From contig CAYOOT010000106.1 in the NCBI GenBank assembly GCA_964405665.1, positions 1 to 7,806 of the forward strand: a stretch of DNA of 7,806 nucleotides, written 5' to 3'. The first letter of the stretch is position 1. Each line of letters begins with the position of its first letter. Below are positions 5,527-7,806 of this stretch, piece by piece. The notes beneath the pieces are model-generated. The model worked only from the letters and a program-made list of their open reading frames with translations. It ran no database searches and had not been told where the DNA came from. Position numbers and translations under genes: made by a program. The stretch comes from CAYOOT01 sp964405665 (GTDB lineage: Bacteria > Bdellovibrionota_C > UBA2361 > SZUA-149 > CAZDWZ01).

Positions 5527-6015
5527 TTAATTTTTCATCACACTAGCAAGAAACTTGTTTTTTCCAAAGAGCGAATCCTCTTTAATCATCCAAGAATTAC
5601 CGACCCAGATAAATTTTACCCAAAATTCCGACGGTTCGCCCGAGCGCGGGGATTTTTTTTCTAAAAAAACTTCGGCATCGTTTTCATAAGCCTTTACTTT
5701 TGTTACCGTTAATCCCAAAAAAGGGATTTCCTGTATTTTCCAAGTTTTTTTTATACTTTGTAACTGTTTTAAAAATTGGTCATTACTAAGATTATTTCCC
5801 TCTGGATCGAGAAATTCATCCCAATAAACCATTTGGCTTATTTTATTTAAATCTCCTTGTGCCACCGCAGTTAGATAGGCACTGGTCAATTTAACTAAAA
5901 GATTCCTTACTTCCGGCTCTGGTGTTGAAGACATCATCGTGGAACAGGAAAGAAGAAAAAAGAAAAGACAAAAATTAAGAAGTTTTGGGAATTTCATAAT
6001 TTGTTTTGAATACAT
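5527..6015 (-). CDS. small predicted lipoprotein, possibly NTF2-like fold
   Basis: A 162-residue protein of unrecognised family. A hydrophobic signal segment (about 11-20) leads to the lipobox LLSC with C24. The internal Met7 would give a more typical signal peptide (MKFPKLL...), so translation may really begin at 5997; neither start has a Shine-Dalgarno. The mature part begins with a Ser/Thr/Pro linker, then a helix with AYLTAVAQGDLNKISQMV (46-63), a second helical part with QFLKQLQSIKKTW, and strands ending FWVKFIWVGNSWMIKED (131-147). A helix containing a small residue plus GD, then strands with paired Trp, resembles SnoaL/NTF2-like lipoproteins; this is only a fold guess. It is first in the two-lipoprotein operon, so the pair may work together at the envelope. 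Confidence 0.78.
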   Translation of the reverse strand: MYSKQIMKFPKLLNFCLFFFLLSCSTMMSSTPEPEVRNLLVKLTSAYLTAVAQGDLNKISQMVYWDEFLDPEGNNLSNDQFLKQLQSIKKTWKIQEIPFLGLTVTKVKAYENDAEVFLEKKSPRSGEPSEFWVKFIWVGNSWMIKEDSLFGKNKFLASVMKN

Positions 6016-6042
6016 AAATAGGGTATAAAATTAACTTTTTAA

Positions 6043-6173
6043 TATATAGCTCTTTTTGAAAGTTTTGCGACAGGCACAACGGATCCTCCTTCGCTAAAGC
6101 TTCGGAGGATAAAGCCTTTTCTATAAGTTATGCAACATAGTAATGTCGCATAACTTATGAAAAGAGCTATATA
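6043..6173. mobile_element. MITE-like element with 30-bp terminal inverted repeats
   Basis: The ends 6043-6072 and 6144-6173 are reverse complements at 26 of 30 positions (perfect over the outer 14). The 131-bp unit has no coding capacity and is bordered by TA-rich sequence, so a TA target duplication is possible but cannot be proved. Inside, 6116-6138 is a further copy of the end sequence, and it can pair with 6143-6164 through 6, 11 and 4 bp segments with a four-base loop. Two mutually exclusive structures therefore exist. The element fills the gap between a divergent lipoprotein operon and queF. TATAAT at 6170-6175 overlaps its right edge, and a minus-strand TATATT overlaps the left edge. 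Confidence 0.55.
6083..6110. repeat. hairpin inside the MITE-like element
   Basis: ATCCTCC (6083-6089) pairs with GGAGGAT (6104-6110) around a 14-base loop that holds a smaller GCT/AGC dyad. The loop sequence TTCGCTAAAGCTTC shares its outer bases with the frame of the hairpin at 3014-3038, suggesting a common repeat family. Confidence 0.6.
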
Positions 6174-6197
6174 ATATTATAGAGCTTAAGTAAATTT

Positions 6198-6551
6198 ATG
6201 GCTTCCAATCCATCTAAAGAGTTAGCAACTTTTCCCAGTCCACGACCGGGAAGGAATTTTGAAATAAATTTCAGCTGCCCAGAATTTACCTGTGTTTGTC
6301 CGATGACTGGCCAGCCTGATTTTGCAACAATTAACATTAGTTATGTTCCAGACCAGCTATGTGTCGAACTTAAGTCTCTTAAGCTCTATCTTTGGTCATA
6401 TCGCAACGAAGGTGCTTTTCACGAAGCTGTAACCAATCAAATCCTCGACGATCTGGTAAAATCCATTTCTCCACAGAAAATAATTGTCGAAGGAGACTTT
6501 AAAATACGTGGTGGCATTCATACCGTGGTCAAAGCCACTTATGTTAAGTAG
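6198..6551 (+). CDS. queF: preQ0 reductase (NADPH-dependent 7-cyano-7-deazaguanine reductase)
   Basis: A 117-residue single-domain (YkvM/type I) QueF of the T-fold superfamily. It reduces the nitrile of preQ0 to the aminomethyl group of preQ1, the last step before insertion into tRNA for queuosine. C34 in CVCPMTGQPDF is the thioimide-forming nucleophile, and D41 is seven residues on. The QueF signature ELKSLKLY (57-64) is clear. H75-E76 fall at the same distance from the Cys as His96-Glu97 in the Bacillus enzyme, and RGGI (104-107) is conserved. The enzyme is cytoplasmic. No other queuosine gene is present and no preQ1 riboswitch motif was found upstream. No Shine-Dalgarno precedes the ATG; a TATAAT at 6170-6175 may be the -10 box, without a good -35. 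Confidence 0.96.
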   Translation: MASNPSKELATFPSPRPGRNFEINFSCPEFTCVCPMTGQPDFATINISYVPDQLCVELKSLKLYLWSYRNEGAFHEAVTNQILDDLVKSISPQKIIVEGDFKIRGGIHTVVKATYVK

Positions 6552-6608
6552 TTGAAATCACTTAATTTATATTTAAAACATTCTTTTGCTACAATTTGTT
6601 TTTTTTAA

Positions 6609-6650
6609 GACATAACATCAATATAACTTAATTTAGTTATTACTTATGTC
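6609..6650. other. imperfect palindrome upstream of the PEP-CTERM gene
   Basis: GACATAA (6609-6615) pairs with TTATGTC (6644-6650), and inside it ATAACT (6623-6628) pairs with AGTTAT (6635-6640). An eight-T run at 6599-6606 lies just before it. It could end queF transcription, bind a regulator of the next gene, or be chance in AT-rich DNA. Nothing else was recognised in the 212-base gap apart from the promoter at 6720-6748. Confidence 0.3.
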
Positions 6651-6719
6651 GTTTAATCTTAAATGAGCTTTAAGAGAAATGAATAAAGACAAATAACAAG
6701 GAAAATTTTATATAAAGAC

Positions 6720-6748
6720 TTGAAATTTGACAATGAATAACATATAAT
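6720..6748 (+). promoter_or_regulatory. sigma70-type promoter of the PEP-CTERM gene
   Basis: TTGAAA (6720-6725) and TATAAT (6743-6748) are separated by 17 bases. Transcription would start near 6755, only about nine bases before the ATG at 6764, with no Shine-Dalgarno in between, so the message would be nearly leaderless. A TTGACA at 6727-6732 is too close (10 bases) to the -10 to be its partner. No sigma54 (TGGCAC-N5-TTGC) site, as used by PrsR-controlled PEP-CTERM genes, was seen. Confidence 0.7.
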
Positions 6749-6763
6749 CCCTATAGTGTTTTT

Positions 6764-7561
6764 ATGATTAAGCAGTATTTTTCTAAAAGTGGTTTCCTTC
6801 TTGTAGTTTCTTTTTTCACAGCGAGTAGTGCTGTGGCAGTGCCTTTGTCCGGTTCTTATGATTCGCGAGGCAGTTTTGTTTTCCCTCAAGGAGATGTTTC
6901 TCAAAGTAGTTATGATGGGGCAAGCTTTAATGCCTTTACGTCATTTAGCACTTTTACCACACCAGATTTACTAAAATTAAATTCTTTCACCGGACAGCCA
7001 TTAGGTTCACAGCTTGAAGTAACATTGCTTTCTGAATCTGCAGCTTTTGATGGAAGTTTGTTTCCATCATATGCCAACAAATTTGGTGTTCTTAATTCTT
7101 CATCTAATTTTACAACATTACTTGATTCCACAACTGCTTCAGCTGGTAGCTCAGCAACTTTCACTCAAGGTGCAAGTGAGAGTTTGACTTTTGCCCTAAT
7201 CAGTCCTGAAGGAACTTTTTCTAGCATTGACGTGAATAACCCAGATGGCCAAGCGCACATCTTAGGAAAAGTCGTAGATAAAGCCGGAACTTTTACGATT
7301 TCTCCGACTTCACTTTATAATACTGCAGCATTAACTTTTAATTTTGAAGTTGGTGATATCATTTTATTCATTGAAGATATGCAAGCAGCCGGTAACGTAA
7401 CAAACTTTATCGTTCCCGGAATCTGGGATGCCGATTTCAATGATATGGTTGTTGTGATTAGACAAACAGCTCTGCCGGAACCTTCTACAGTAGTTTTCAT
7501 GGCTTTGGGCTTACTGGCTCTAGCTTATAAGAAAAGAAAGCAACAAGCTGATATTCTCTAA
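6764..7561 (+). CDS. PEP-CTERM sorting-domain protein with DUF4114-like region
   Basis: A 265-residue secreted protein. It has a signal peptide (1-25, cleavage likely after AVA) and a Ser/Thr-rich body. Near the C-terminus, VGDIILFIEDM (196-206) and WDADFNDMVVVI (221-232) match the conserved end of DUF4114 domains, whose acidic DxDxND may bind metal. The tail is a complete PEP-CTERM signal: PEPST (238-242), a hydrophobic segment (243-255) and a basic KKRK end (256-259). In known systems exosortase (XrtA/EpsH) cleaves such tails, usually in bacteria that make exopolysaccharide. The protein is thus probably delivered to the outer surface or matrix. No exosortase gene is in the window. It is transcribed alone from the promoter at 6720-6748. 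The specific function of the body is unknown. Confidence 0.88.
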   Translation: MIKQYFSKSGFLLVVSFFTASSAVAVPLSGSYDSRGSFVFPQGDVSQSSYDGASFNAFTSFSTFTTPDLLKLNSFTGQPLGSQLEVTLLSESAAFDGSLFPSYANKFGVLNSSSNFTTLLDSTTASAGSSATFTQGASESLTFALISPEGTFSSIDVNNPDGQAHILGKVVDKAGTFTISPTSLYNTAALTFNFEVGDIILFIEDMQAAGNVTNFIVPGIWDADFNDMVVVIRQTALPEPSTVVFMALGLLALAYKKRKQQADIL

Positions 7562-7597
7562 AAAAATAACAAAGAAAGAAAGTAGAAAAGTAGATTT

Positions 7598-7617
7598 GTA
7601 CGGAACGCGGACTTTAG
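7598..7617 (-). repeat. truncated family A repeat, copy 4
   Basis: GTACGGAACGCGGACTTTAG matches the repeat arm at 4820-4839 with one change (A for G). It then stops exactly before the TCCGC needed to close the hairpin, where GGCATCTCTAAAAATC begins. It is a decayed or interrupted copy that can no longer fold, so it is unlikely to terminate the PEP-CTERM transcript. Confidence 0.7.
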
Positions 7618-7683
7618 GGCATCTCTAAAAATCAGATAAAAAACATCTGTTTCATACAAACATTTTATTTTGGCTATAAACAA

Positions 7684-7761
7684 TGTAGGGGCACCCTTTA
7701 TGGGTGCCCGGCTGACCAATATGTTTTGGAATTCCGGGCACCCATAAAGGGTGCCCCTACA
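7684..7761. repeat. inverted pair of family B repeats
   Basis: Positions 7684-7711 and 7734-7761 are perfect reverse complements over 28 bases, separated by 22 bases. Each arm is itself a hairpin (GGGCACCC-TTTAT-GGGTGCCC). The left arm shares its 26-base core with the palindrome at 1106-1138. The structure looks like a BIME-type pair of REPs and may double as the terminator of the PEP-CTERM gene, although no strong T-run follows. The remaining bases to 7806 are AT-rich with no gene. Confidence 0.85.
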
Positions 7762-7806
7762 AATTAAATTTTTGTAATTTAAATACCCTAAAAAATTATT
7801 CTAACT

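Noticed and set aside
6120..6197. A preQ1 riboswitch before queF
   Set aside because: The conserved preQ1-I pseudoknot sequences are not present, and the visible structure is explained by the MITE-like repeats.
6659..6904. An 81-codon minus-strand frame overlapping the PEP-CTERM start
   Set aside because: It covers the promoter and signal peptide of a well-supported gene, has no recognisable domain, and is a shadow frame.

Overview
The window looks like a chromosomal piece of an uncultivated, AT-rich, diderm (Gram-negative-type) bacterium. Two predicted lipoproteins, a PEP-CTERM exported protein and a short YkvM-type QueF support an outer-membraned cell. Several genes lack a clear Shine-Dalgarno sequence, and the intergenic DNA is full of short palindromic repeats. 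I cannot fix the phylum. Environmental groups with this style of genome (Omnitrophota, AT-rich delta-type lineages and similar) are possible, but this is a guess.

Layout. 1-525: no convincing gene; a palindromic repeat, a possible promoter and an 11-bp stem with a large loop in the likely leader of the next gene. 526-1053 (+): RRM RNA-binding protein with a long Gly/Arg tail, ended by a two-way terminator and a GTAGGGGCACCC hairpin. 1164-2932 (-): argB-argF, two arginine biosynthesis genes 5 bp apart behind a good sigma70-type promoter. 3048-3608 (-): a NUDIX hydrolase, divergent from 3649-4803 (+): alanine racemase, with only 40 bp between them. 4804-4939: an inverted pair of GCGGACTAAAGTCCGC repeats between convergent genes, one copy acting as a probable terminator. 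4940-6015 (-): two small lipoprotein genes. 6016-6197: a 131-bp MITE-like element with 30-bp imperfect terminal inverted repeats. 6198-6551 (+): queF. 6764-7561 (+): PEP-CTERM protein with a DUF4114-like region and its own close promoter. 7562-7806: more repeats.

Function. The genes are mostly housekeeping: RNA binding, arginine synthesis (second and sixth steps), peptidoglycan D-alanine supply, nucleotide-sugar hydrolysis and queuosine synthesis. The accessory part is the lipoprotein pair and the PEP-CTERM surface protein. No defence system, phage, CRISPR array, rRNA or tRNA was seen. The least explained content is the network of small palindromic elements: two REP-like families seen in several copies, two hairpins sharing an outer frame, and the MITE-like element. 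They sit in intergenic gaps and in places appear to serve as terminators or promoter parts.
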